A stretch of 8,870 nt of DNA from Caldisericota bacterium (GTDB lineage: Bacteria > Caldisericota > JANLFM01): positions 1 to 8,870 of the forward strand of contig JANLFM010000038.1 in NCBI GenBank assembly GCA_024655865.1. The letters run 5' to 3'. Made by a program: the position numbers and the translations under genes. Under the pieces are notes generated by a model. It was not told the DNA's origin. It was given only the letters and a program-made list of their open reading frames with translations, and did no database searches. Shown one piece after another: positions 1-6,371 of this stretch. The first letter of the stretch is position 1; the number at the start of each line of letters is the position of its first letter.

Positions 1-312
1 CAACCATAAAAAGCCAAGGGATGTTCGGAACGCCTTCTAGCCGAGCCCTGTTTTATTGAAGCTGCGTTTTCAATTGTGGGGCGAAATTTACCTGGAAAGG
101 CTACTTTCACGAGATTTTTCATGGGAATAGGAGGGAGGATTTTTTGGGTAATTTTTGACAACTTTAAGAGCGGTCTTTTTCCCCAAATTTAGCGGACCGG
201 TTTCGATTCCTGACCTCTTTTCAAGCTTTACAAAATTAATGGAAGGACTTAAAGTTAATCATCTTTCAAGTTTTTGGAAGAGAGTTTGCGAAAGGTTTTG
301 GAGGAAGGTTTG
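1..312. other. Region without a supported gene, upstream of the cold-shock gene
   Basis: I see no convincing gene here. One plus frame is open from base 3 to a TGA at 57-59 and could be the last 18 codons of a gene entering from the left, but it is too short to identify. A TTGACA at 155-160 looks like a -35 box, yet no acceptable -10 lies 16-18 bases downstream, so I do not call a promoter. The stretch just before the cold-shock gene is AT-rich and may contain its promoter and a 5' leader. Confidence 0.4.
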
Positions 313-519
313 ATGGCCAGAATGAAGGGCAAAGTAAAGTGGTTCAGCGCCCAGAAGGGCTACGGCTTCATCGAGATGGAGGATGGAAAGGACATTTTCG
401 TCCATCACACAGCGATCAAGATGGAAGGATTCAGGGCACTGGAACCCGGCGACTCAGTAGAATTTGACATTATGGAAGGACCAAAAGGCCCCCAAGCAGC
501 TAATGTGAAAAAAGTTTAG
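313..519 (+). CDS. Cold-shock protein (CspA/CspD family, single cold-shock domain)
   Basis: A 68-residue single-domain nucleic-acid-binding protein of the OB-fold cold-shock family, which binds single-stranded RNA or DNA and acts as an RNA chaperone in the cytoplasm. RNP1 is seen as KGYGFI (residues 15-20) and RNP2 as DIFVHH (27-32), with the usual opening GKVKWF and closing GPQAANV (59-65). The length matches the family. The ATG at 313 is chosen because GGAGGAAGG (300-308) sits just upstream. An in-frame TTG at 274 would add 13 residues but has no ribosome binding site. ATG at 322 is possible but too far from the site. The residue after WF is Ser where many homologues have Asn. The gene stands alone, convergent with the DMT permease. 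Whether it is cold-induced or constitutive cannot be read from the sequence. Confidence 0.95.
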   Translation: MARMKGKVKWFSAQKGYGFIEMEDGKDIFVHHTAIKMEGFRALEPGDSVEFDIMEGPKGPQAANVKKV

Positions 520-674
520 TCCAACGGCGGGTTTCTTATAGGATTAGCTTTACAGGACAGCTTAGTATTCCTGATAACTTTTCTGATCCTTAGATTTTAT
601 TTAGTCTCGGTTCTCAGTTTGCCAAATTTAGCGAGGACGATCTGAACTTGATTACAAGATCATCTAAGTTTTCT

Positions 675-1595
675 TCAGCTTTCTAATTTGTCCAATAGAA
701 CCCTACTCCTGATCCGCATAGCCATGTTCGTAAGGGCTATTCCAGAAATCACGAGCGCAGCTCCCACCAAAACGAGCCAGTTTATTCCTTCTTTTAGGAT
801 GAGCCAGCTAAAGAAAAGTGCCAGTACCGGGACGAGATAGCTGTAGGTGGAAGTAGCAGTAGCACCAAGAATCGGTAGGGCTCTATTGTAAAAAATATAG
901 CCAAGAAAAGTGCAAAAAAAGGCCAGGAAGAGGACTGCAATCCATGTCTGAGCCCCCAAAGTAGGCAGTTTTATGTAAAAAGAGCCGTTGGTAAAAACGA
1001 GGAGAAAGGGCAGAGCTAAAAAATGGGTGTACGCGCTCACAAAAAGAGGACCCCTGGCAGATACGATCTTTTTTGCCAGGATGGGATAAGAAGACCAGCT
1101 TAGGGAGGCTCCCAAAACTGCCAGGAGGCCCTGCCAGGCCCCCATTCCCAGACCGTTGGGGTTTCCATTCCAGGAAACCAGAAAGAGCCCTGCGAAAGAA
1201 ATAATGATTCCAAAAATCCCCAGGCTCCCGAGTTTTTCCTTCAAGAAAATCGAAGCCAGGATAGCAGTGAAAATTGGGCTTGCGCCAATGATCAGGCTTG
1301 CTGTCCCTGCGGGAACGAATTGCTCCCCGTAATTGAGAAGGATGTGATAAGAAGCACCTCCCAGCAATGCCAGAATGAGGAGGCGGGGAAGCTCTTTTAA
1401 AGAGGGGGTCCTGTTTTGAGAAAAGGAAAAGAGGGCGATTAAGAAAAAGGTGGAAGCTAAAAGAAAGCGCAGGGCCGTGAGACCCAAAGGAGAAAGTTCC
1501 CTGAGGCCGAACTTGATGGCGATGAAGGCATTGGACCACATCAGAATGGTCAGAATCATCAGCAGGTGGCTTGAAGCCCGGGAATTATTCTTCAC
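675..1595 (-). CDS. EamA/DMT-superfamily permease
   Basis: A 306-residue inner-membrane permease of the drug/metabolite transporter superfamily, with two EamA repeats of about five helices each. Repeat one covers roughly residues 10-142 and shows the typical MWSNAFIAIKFG, LRF and GTASLIIGASPIFTA segments ending in FLKEKLG. Repeat two covers about 150-295, with YNRALPILGATATSTYSYL and ILKEGI. Members export amino acids, nucleosides or other small metabolites; the substrate here cannot be told. I start at GTG 1595 because a GAGGCGG site lies 7 bases upstream and it gives the family's usual length. The frame is open further to 1691, but those extra 32 residues are not typical of the family. It is convergent with the cold-shock gene and appears to be a single-gene unit. 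A TGC-TAAAAT extended -10 lies about 60 bases upstream. Confidence 0.92.
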   Translation of the reverse strand: MKNNSRASSHLLMILTILMWSNAFIAIKFGLRELSPLGLTALRFLLASTFFLIALFSFSQNRTPSLKELPRLLILALLGGASYHILLNYGEQFVPAGTASLIIGASPIFTAILASIFLKEKLGSLGIFGIIISFAGLFLVSWNGNPNGLGMGAWQGLLAVLGASLSWSSYPILAKKIVSARGPLFVSAYTHFLALPFLLVFTNGSFYIKLPTLGAQTWIAVLFLAFFCTFLGYIFYNRALPILGATATSTYSYLVPVLALFFSWLILKEGINWLVLVGAALVISGIALTNMAMRIRSRVLLDKLES

Positions 1596-1656
1596 CCTGA
1601 TTCCGCCTCTCTTTCGGGATGCAAACTGCAAAGCAATACAGATATCATAACCCCAA

Positions 1657-1665
1657 ATTTTAGCA
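1657..1665 (-). promoter_or_regulatory. Candidate extended -10 promoter for the DMT permease
   Basis: Read on the minus strand, the nine bases are TGCTAAAAT, an extended -10 (TGn followed by a TATAAT-like hexamer). There is no good -35 at 17 bases, but extended -10 promoters can work without one. Transcription would begin near 1650, giving a leader of about 55 bases before the GTG at 1595. The same nine bases occur on the plus strand upstream of the zinc-ribbon gene (7307-7315). Confidence 0.4.
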
Positions 1666-1698
1666 CAGAGAGAAGAGAAAAAGGGAGACAAAGCACCC

Positions 1699-1710
1699 TT
1701 ATTCGAATAA
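1699..1710. repeat. 12-bp perfect palindrome TTATTCGAATAA
   Basis: TTATTCGAATAA reads the same on both strands. Its first ten bases recur in direct orientation at 1860-1869. The two copies bracket about 150 bases that contain the larger palindrome at 1813-1843. This could mark the borders of a small decayed element, or an operator, or be chance in a short sequence. Confidence 0.35.
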
Positions 1711-1812
1711 ACCCGTCTTTCTTTTCCTCTTCCAGGAAAGCGGGATTATCCTCCGCCCGGAATGCTCTTTCCTGACCCTGTAATCAACATCTCTTCTTCT
1801 TTCTGGCCCCCT

Positions 1813-1843
1813 GCAAAAAATAGGGACTGTCCCCCATTTTTGC
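1813..1843. repeat. 31-bp interrupted palindrome built on GGGACTGTCCC
   Basis: The outer arms are GCAAAAA (1813-1819) and TTTTTGC (1837-1843). The inner arms are GGGAC (1823-1827) and GTCCC (1829-1833) around a single T, with three unpaired bases on each side. The whole can fold as a hairpin in DNA or RNA. It looks like the REP/BIME-type extragenic palindromes spread by REP-associated tyrosine transposases, but no transposase is in the window and the assignment is an inference. Seventeen bases of it (1814-1830) recur inverted at 2620-2636. Confidence 0.6.
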
Positions 1844-1881
1844 ACTCGTCTTAGGGCGGTTATTCGAATCTGCCGCTTATC

Positions 1882-1900
1882 GCTTCGAAGGGCCCGAAGC
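1882..1900. repeat. Short hairpin (GCTTCG / CGAAGC)
   Basis: Six-base arms GCTTCG (1882-1887) and CGAAGC (1895-1900) enclose a seven-base loop. No T-tract follows on either strand, so it is not a standard terminator. It is one of several palindromes clustered between the DMT permease and the methyltransferase pseudogene. Confidence 0.4.
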
Positions 1901-1932
1901 TTCCTGCTTCTGGCGCCTGTCATTTTTTAAGC

Positions 1933-2569
1933 TCAAAGCGCGTCCTTCGATGTTAGCTCTTTCTCCTTCTTTTTTCTTTTCCAAAACACGGGAATGAACC
2001 TTCCCGTCCTCTGCATATAAAACAGGTACTCCTCTTTGAATTTTTCAATTAGAAGTTTTTCCTCCCGATTGATCCGCAGGAAAATTATGACCATCAAGAA
2101 AACAGTCCAGCTTGCCCCCCAGAAACCAGTTGCTCGTCAGGAAGAACACCGCCAGGTGCAAAAGATAAAAAGCTGCGTACATCGGGTGGCGGAGAAAACA
2201 ATAGGGCCCTGAGGTAATGAGCCTCTGTTCCTCCGCGATTCTTATTTTTCGGGAGAAGTTGGCGCCCAGGCTCTTGTGCACTCAGACGAACAAAGCCAGT
2301 GAACAAAAGCCGAAGAAAGATCCTGCCCAGCGTAGCCAGGATGGCAGGCTCAGTTCGCCCCAGGGAGGATCTGTGGAAAGAGAAGACAGAGGAAAAGTGT
2401 GAATACCTCATAGCAGATGAAAATCGAAAGCAAGATGGAATATAACTTGCTCTCCTCGATGACGGTTCTATAACCAGCCCGCCTTGCTTTCAAGTTATAG
2501 TTAATGCGAATTAGGGAAATGCGGTAAAGAACGCGATCAGGATAAGCTCGAAATAGGCTCCTGGTTCAC
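1933..2569 (-). pseudogene. Degraded isoprenylcysteine carboxyl methyltransferase-like (ICMT/PEMT family) gene
   Basis: No single frame is open, but joined minus-strand frames give an almost complete integral-membrane methyltransferase of about 210 residues. In order: a start region (probable GTG at 2569, preceded by AGAGGGG) leading into YFELILIAFFTAF; then SLIRINYNLKARRAGYR and a hydrophobic segment; then LSLPSWLRWAG; then VHKSLGANFS and the family hallmark SGPYCFLRHPMYAAFYLL; then EEKLLIEKFKEEYLFYMQR and a Lys-rich end with TGA at 1933-1935. The lesions are frame changes near 2556, 2514-2519, 2352-2365 and in a six-base C run (G run on the coding strand) at 2115-2120, plus TGA at 2282-2284 exactly where homologues usually have Trp. 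Intact members methylate isoprenylcysteine or lipids using S-adenosylmethionine; most bacterial members are uncharacterised. One homopolymer indel could be a sequencing error, but five lesions point to real decay. Confidence 0.85.
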
Positions 2570-2619
2570 GTTTCCCCTCTTTAGCTCTTTTTTACATAGA
2601 GTTCTCGTTGAGAAGATGC

Positions 2620-2636
2620 ACAGTCCCTATTTTTTG
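2620..2636. repeat. 17-bp inverted repeat copy, right of the pseudogene
   Basis: ACAGTCCCTATTTTTTG here is the exact reverse complement of 1814-1830. The two copies face each other across about 790 bases that hold the methyltransferase pseudogene. The last ten bases overlap the end of the DUF364 gene, whose final AAA AAA TAG codons are part of the repeat. Unlike the left copy, this one is only a half-site and is not itself palindromic. Confidence 0.65.
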
Positions 2637-3352
2637 AGGAGGCTCACCTTCCTGATCCCGCAGGGAACTATCTGGTGCAGATTTCCTCCCTGGGAGAGGC
2701 AATCCAGGACTCGGGGGGGGTCGAGCACCATGCTTGAGGAGACCACATGCACTCCATAATCGAACCACACCCGGGAAAGAGGCGCAGAAGGCCCCATGAC
2801 CACGACCAAACTATGGGGGGAGACTAGGCCCAAAAGCTGATCAATGGTCCCGTTAATGAGGGCAGATCCTGTAATGGCCACAATATCCGACTGAGGGATA
2901 ATCTCCGGAGCAGCGGAAGCAGGAAGATCTTCAGGGCGGGGATTCAGCTCCAGAACCCAGAGCTTTTCCGCCACCTTCCTGAGCTCAGGGACAAAAGGGA
3001 AATGCCCCACTAAAGCTATTTTCTTTCCCGCACCCTGGTGGAGGAGGAAATCCCCGGCATCCAGTTCCTGCAGGCTATCTTCCTCAGGGTCAATTAGCGA
3101 GTTCATTGCGGCTATAGCCAGTGAGCGCTCGGTCATAAGAGGAGAGGTCCACAGTTTTGCCAGCTCTAAGGCAGGTTTACCTTTTAGCCCCCCAGCCTCC
3201 CTAACTGCGGGTTCGTGCTCTGGTCCAGGCCAGAGGGTCAAAGCGATGCCGCACCTTTTGCTCCAGACCCCTGTCCAGAAGATCCCGATTCTCGCCTCCT
3301 GGATCTCAGCGTCCTCTTTGATTGACTCTAATATACTCTGCGCTACCTGCAT
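2627..3352 (-). CDS. DUF4213/DUF364 putative heavy-metal-chelation protein
   Basis: A 241-residue soluble protein of the DUF364 family (Pfam 'putative heavy-metal chelation'), with the DUF4213 domain in front. The family's known structure combines an enolase-N-like domain with a Rossmann-like domain. Residues 1 to about 105 are the first domain (note GxxWxxxxxKRCGIALTL, 28-40, and PLMTERSLAIAAMNSLI, 71-87). The second carries VGHFPF (115-120), VLELNPRPED (133-142), TGSALINGTI (161-170) and GPSAPL (187-192), all typical of the family. Length is normal. ATG at 3352 has GAGGTG five bases upstream. It is transcribed away from a FecCD-type ABC importer from a shared 105-bp gap, a common setting for this family. 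The biochemical role is unproven; a part in metal or metal-cofactor handling is inferred from the family name and the neighbours. Confidence 0.9.
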   Translation of the reverse strand: MQVAQSILESIKEDAEIQEARIGIFWTGVWSKRCGIALTLWPGPEHEPAVREAGGLKGKPALELAKLWTSPLMTERSLAIAAMNSLIDPEEDSLQELDAGDFLLHQGAGKKIALVGHFPFVPELRKVAEKLWVLELNPRPEDLPASAAPEIIPQSDIVAITGSALINGTIDQLLGLVSPHSLVVVMGPSAPLSRVWFDYGVHVVSSSMVLDPPRVLDCLSQGGNLHQIVPCGIRKVSLLKK

Positions 3353-3381
3353 AAAAGCACCTCAAGCCTGAAATTGCATTG

Positions 3382-3410
3382 AGGATACACCCTGCGATTG
3401 TCTTTTGCAA
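3382..3410 (-). promoter_or_regulatory. Promoter for the DUF364 gene
   Basis: On the minus strand, TTGCAA (3410-3405) and TATCCT (3387-3382) are separated by exactly 17 bases, a reasonable sigma-70-type promoter. The start would fall near 3375, giving a leader of about 22 bases with the GAGGTG ribosome binding site. Its -35 box lies inside the spacer of the opposing promoter, so the two cannot be occupied freely at the same time. Confidence 0.5.
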
Positions 3411-3425
3411 TAAAATGGTTATAAT
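3398..3425 (+). promoter_or_regulatory. Promoter for the ABC importer operon
   Basis: TTGTCT (3398-3403), a 16-base spacer and a perfect TATAAT (3420-3425) form a good sigma-70-type promoter. The start near 3432 gives a leader of about 26 bases with AAAGGAGA (3443-3450) before the GTG. A short dyad, TGGTT (3416-3420) and AACCA (3429-3433), straddles the -10 and could be an operator for a metal-responsive repressor, but its arms are only five bases. Confidence 0.6.
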
Positions 3426-3457
3426 TTGAACCACAATTTTGTAAAGGAGATGCGATA

Positions 3458-4549
3458 GTGAAGGACAAAATTTCGAAGACCACTATTTTTATTGCCTTGT
3501 TCATAATTTTACTCACATCTTGCCAGAGCAATACCCCGACTTCAAGCCAGACCCATGGGACCATCCAGGTTACGGATGCCCTCCAGAGAACAATCTTGCT
3601 CGATCACCCTCCAGAGCGGATTATTGTGGTAGGGAAGGCTTCCTTCATGATCCTTGACTCCTTCTATCTTTTCCCCGGAGCTGGAGATAAGCTAATCGCC
3701 TATTCCGGTGGTGGGGTAAACGACCCCAAATCCTTCCTCTCCCTAATTGATACCCAGCTGGAAAGCAAACAAGTTCTGGAATACGAAGTAGGACCCGAAC
3801 AGGTCGCCGCTTTGAAGCCCGACCTGGTCCTGATGAAGAGTTACCTCGCAAGCAAAAGCGGAGCGGCATTGGAAAAATTAGGGATCAAAGTCTGTTATCT
3901 GGATTTAGAGACTCCGGAGACCTTTTTACGGGACATCGGAATCTTAGGCACGATTTTGAACATGCCCGAACGAGCGAAGCAGATCCAGAATTTCTACCAA
4001 ACAAGACTGAATTTTGTACAGAAAAAAACCCAGAACCTTTCCTTTAAGCCCAAAGTGCTCCTTGCTCAGTACAGTGAAAAAGGAGGATCAGGGTCACTCA
4101 GCGTGCCGCCGGCTTCCTGGATTCAGACAGCGATGGTCTCCCTCTCGGGAGGAGAGCCAGTCTGGGCCTCCAGCTCTCAGGGTGGCGGCTATACTGTAGT
4201 CAATTTCGAGCAAGTGCTTTTCTGGAACCCGGATATCCTGATCCTCGTAGCTTACGGGCAGGATTCCTCCTCCATAGCCAAGAAATTGAAAGAAGACCCT
4301 AAGTGGAGAGAGCTCAAGGCGGTGAAAGAAAATGCTCTTTACGGTTTTCCCGCGGACTTTTTCTCCTGGGATCAACCTGATCCCCGCTGGATTTTAGGGT
4401 TAGAGTGGGTTGCCGGGCGCCTGCATCCTGAGCTTTTTACCTTAAAGATGAGGGAAGAAGTGAGGAAATTTTATGAGGAGCTTTATGGCCTTAGCCCGGA
4501 GAAAATAAATGATCTGATATTCCCCGCGCTTAAAGGGGATCTCGATTGA
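3458..4549 (+). CDS. Lipoprotein solute-binding protein of a FecCD-type ABC importer (class III, BtuF/FepB fold)
   Basis: A 363-residue membrane-anchored binding protein (periplasmic-binding-protein family PF01497) that would capture substrate outside the membrane and deliver it to the permease encoded next. The N-terminus is a lipoprotein signal: basic start, hydrophobic stretch and lipobox LTSC, with Cys22 the lipidated residue. The mature part begins with IQVTDALQRTILLDHPPERII, as in the family, and continues with EQVAALKPDLVLM (first lobe), a connecting helix, and VNFEQVLFWNPDILI (second lobe). Near the end WDQPDPRW (304-311) and LHPELF resemble binding proteins of iron-chelate and MolA-like molybdate systems more than BtuF, but substrate cannot be fixed. 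GTG at 3458 has AAAGGAGA seven bases before it. Its stop codon overlaps the permease start (TTGA). First gene of the operon. Confidence 0.92.
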   Translation: MKDKISKTTIFIALFIILLTSCQSNTPTSSQTHGTIQVTDALQRTILLDHPPERIIVVGKASFMILDSFYLFPGAGDKLIAYSGGGVNDPKSFLSLIDTQLESKQVLEYEVGPEQVAALKPDLVLMKSYLASKSGAALEKLGIKVCYLDLETPETFLRDIGILGTILNMPERAKQIQNFYQTRLNFVQKKTQNLSFKPKVLLAQYSEKGGSGSLSVPPASWIQTAMVSLSGGEPVWASSSQGGGYTVVNFEQVLFWNPDILILVAYGQDSSSIAKKLKEDPKWRELKAVKENALYGFPADFFSWDQPDPRWILGLEWVAGRLHPELFTLKMREEVRKFYEELYGLSPEKINDLIFPALKGDLD

Positions 4550-5580
4550 AGGATCTGGCTTCCACACAATCGAAGCGCATTGAGGTAAGAAGCAGGGTGC
4601 TTCTTGGAAAAGTTGCCCTTTTTGCCCTTTTCGTCCTCCTGTGCACGCTCCTTTCCCTTCTTGTGGGACGATATCCAGCTCCTTACGTTCAATCCCCTCA
4701 GGCTATTTTCTCTGACCCCATGGCCCTGAACCTGGTAGTCAATTATCGCCTTCCAAGAATTCTGCTTTCCTTACTGTTAGGAGCTACTCTCTCCGCTTCA
4801 GGAGTGGTATTGCAGATGATCTTCCGCAATCCCCTTGTGGAACCAGGATTTTTGGGTGTCTCTCAGGGCGCTGCCTTCGGGGCTTCCCTGGCGATTATTT
4901 TCCTGGGGGGATCCCTTTTGACTACCGAAATAGTGGCTGCCCTTTTTGGTATTCTCGGACTCTTCCTATCCGTTTTTCTGGCCCGGAGATTACGTTACGG
5001 AGGTTGGGTTCTGCGGTTGATCCTTGCGGGTATTGCTGTTTCCGCGCTCTTCTCTGCGGGGGTGGGAGTGCTAAAATACCTGGCTGATCCCTTAAAGCAG
5101 CTTCCAGAAATCACTTTCTGGCTTTTAGGGGGACTCTGGGGAAGCGATTGGCATCAGGTTATCTATGTTGTGCCTTTTGTGCTTCCTGCCCTCTTCATCC
5201 TCTATTTAATCAGGTGGCGCTTGAACATCCTCACCCTGGACGAGAGCACCGCTTTTTCCTTGGGAGTAAGGCCGGGAAAGGAGAAGATGTTAGTGCTCGC
5301 CCTTTCGGTTATTCCCGTAGCGGTAATGGTTTCCGTTGCTGGTATCGTGGGTTGGGTTGGTCTGATCATTCCCCACATCTCGCGCAAGTTAGTAGGGGCC
5401 AATTCCCAGTTTTCTTTTCCTGCCTCTTTATTCTTAGGAGCGCTTTTCTGTCTCTTCTGCGACACCATTGCCCGGACTTTGCTCTGGGGGGAAATACCCC
5501 TGGGCATACTCACCTCCTTAATCGGGGCTTTCATTTTCCTCCTTATCCTCACCAGGCCCTCAAGCCGGGGGTTCGTATGA
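4546..5580 (+). CDS. FecCD-family ABC importer permease
   Basis: A 344-residue inner-membrane permease of the BtuC/FecCD/FhuB family, expected to form a homodimer with about ten helices per subunit. Diagnostic stretches are RNPLVEPGFLGVSQGAA (94-110) and the cytoplasmic coupling region VGLIIPHISRKLVG (271-284), followed by CDTIAR and GEIPLGILTSLIGAFIF. The length is usual for the family. The TTG at 4546 is the start: it overlaps the stop of the binding protein by four bases, and AAAGGGG (4532-4538) lies seven bases upstream. The stop overlaps the ATPase ATG in an ATGA arrangement. Family members carry iron-siderophores, heme, cobalamin or molybdate; the sequence does not decide which. The first about 20 residues are a polar cytoplasmic tail. 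Confidence 0.95.
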   Translation: MKDLASTQSKRIEVRSRVLLGKVALFALFVLLCTLLSLLVGRYPAPYVQSPQAIFSDPMALNLVVNYRLPRILLSLLLGATLSASGVVLQMIFRNPLVEPGFLGVSQGAAFGASLAIIFLGGSLLTTEIVAALFGILGLFLSVFLARRLRYGGWVLRLILAGIAVSALFSAGVGVLKYLADPLKQLPEITFWLLGGLWGSDWHQVIYVVPFVLPALFILYLIRWRLNILTLDESTAFSLGVRPGKEKMLVLALSVIPVAVMVSVAGIVGWVGLIIPHISRKLVGANSQFSFPASLFLGALFCLFCDTIARTLLWGEIPLGILTSLIGAFIFLLILTRPSSRGFV

Positions 5581-6371
5581 GCGCACTTTCCCTTTCTGAA
5601 GTGAGCTTCTCCTATATTCCCGGGGAACCGGTGATCAAGGACGTTTCCTTTTCCTTGGAATCCGGACGCATCCTCGCTCTCCTCGGTCCTAACGGTTCCG
5701 GAAAGACTACCCTTTTACACCTGATTTTAGGGCAGCTTTCCCCGGAGAAAGGAAAAATTGAGATTTTTGGCCGTGAAATAAGGTCTTATTCCAGATCAGA
5801 GCTGAGCAAAATTATTGGCCTTGCCCGCCAGGAGGAAAGGGTCGCTTTTGAGTTCACCGTTTTAGAATACGTGCTTTTGGGTCGCGCGCCCTATCTGGGC
5901 CCTCTGGAAGCCCCGGGGAGCGAGGATTACAAGATGGCGGTTCAAGCACTGGAACGGACAGGAACACTCCATCTTCAGGACCGCTTTCTCACTTCCTTAA
6001 GCGGGGGTGAGAAACAACTTGTGATCATTGCCCGGGCCCTGGCTCAGATGCCCGGAATCCTGCTTTTAGACGAACCCTTAGCGCACCTGGATTTAAAGAA
6101 CCAATCCATGCTCCTTGAAGTGCTGGAGAACTTGAGGGAACAGGGGGTCACGATTATCTTCTCCACACACGACCCAAATTCCACAAGCATCGTTGCTGAT
6201 CAGGTTTTGCTTCTCCGGAAGGGCTCCTCCCTTCAATTCGGCCCTCCTGGGGATGTTCTGGAAAAGGAAAAGCTGCAGTCCACCTACGGAGTGCCCATCA
6301 GAGTTTTGGAAACGGAGGGAGAGCGTTACGTTTTTCCCGAAAACGGGAGGAGGCGTAAAAGGGTTGTCTGA
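5577..6371 (+). CDS. ABC importer ATP-binding protein (FepC/BtuD-like)
   Basis: A 264-residue ABC ATPase that powers the FecCD permease. All motifs are intact: A-loop Tyr13, Walker A GPNGSGKTT (37-45), Q-loop Gln85, signature LSGGEKQ (141-147), Walker B ILLLDEP (161-167), D-loop HLD and H-loop His198 in STHD. The ATG at 5577 overlaps the permease stop by four bases; an upstream open stretch in the same frame lies wholly within the permease gene and is not coding. The protein ends in a basic tail (RRRKR), and its last codons contain the GGGAGGAGG ribosome binding site of the following NTPase gene, which it overlaps by eight bases. FepC/BtuD-class size and layout; the substrate is unresolved. 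Confidence 0.95.
   Translation: MSALSLSEVSFSYIPGEPVIKDVSFSLESGRILALLGPNGSGKTTLLHLILGQLSPEKGKIEIFGREIRSYSRSELSKIIGLARQEERVAFEFTVLEYVLLGRAPYLGPLEAPGSEDYKMAVQALERTGTLHLQDRFLTSLSGGEKQLVIIARALAQMPGILLLDEPLAHLDLKNQSMLLEVLENLREQGVTIIFSTHDPNSTSIVADQVLLLRKGSSLQFGPPGDVLEKEKLQSTYGVPIRVLETEGERYVFPENGRRRKRVV

Noticed and set aside
155-160. TTGACA as the -35 box of the cold-shock gene
   Set aside because: No usable -10 hexamer 15-19 bases downstream.
274-312. N-terminal extension of the cold-shock protein from TTG 274
   Set aside because: No ribosome binding site before the TTG, and the extra 13 residues are foreign to the family; GGAGGAAGG points to ATG 313.
536-577. Imperfect inverted repeat after the cold-shock gene as a terminator
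   Set aside because: The arms pair only with bulges, the stem is AT-rich, and no T-tract follows; a structured 3' region is possible but not supported.
183-633. Direct repeat CCAAATTTAGCG at 183-194 and 622-633 flanking the cold-shock gene, with a near copy at 1653-1665
   Set aside because: One or two exact 12-mers are expected by chance in a window of this size, and the copies have no shared setting; the near copy overlaps the candidate DMT promoter.
1699-1923. 74-residue minus-strand open frame
   Set aside because: Arg/Lys-rich composition with no recognisable domain; it reads straight through the 31-bp palindrome, so it looks like a chance frame.
2094-2411. 105-residue minus-strand open frame as a gene
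   Set aside because: It lies within the methyltransferase pseudogene in a different frame from the conserved motifs; the homology runs through neighbouring frames.
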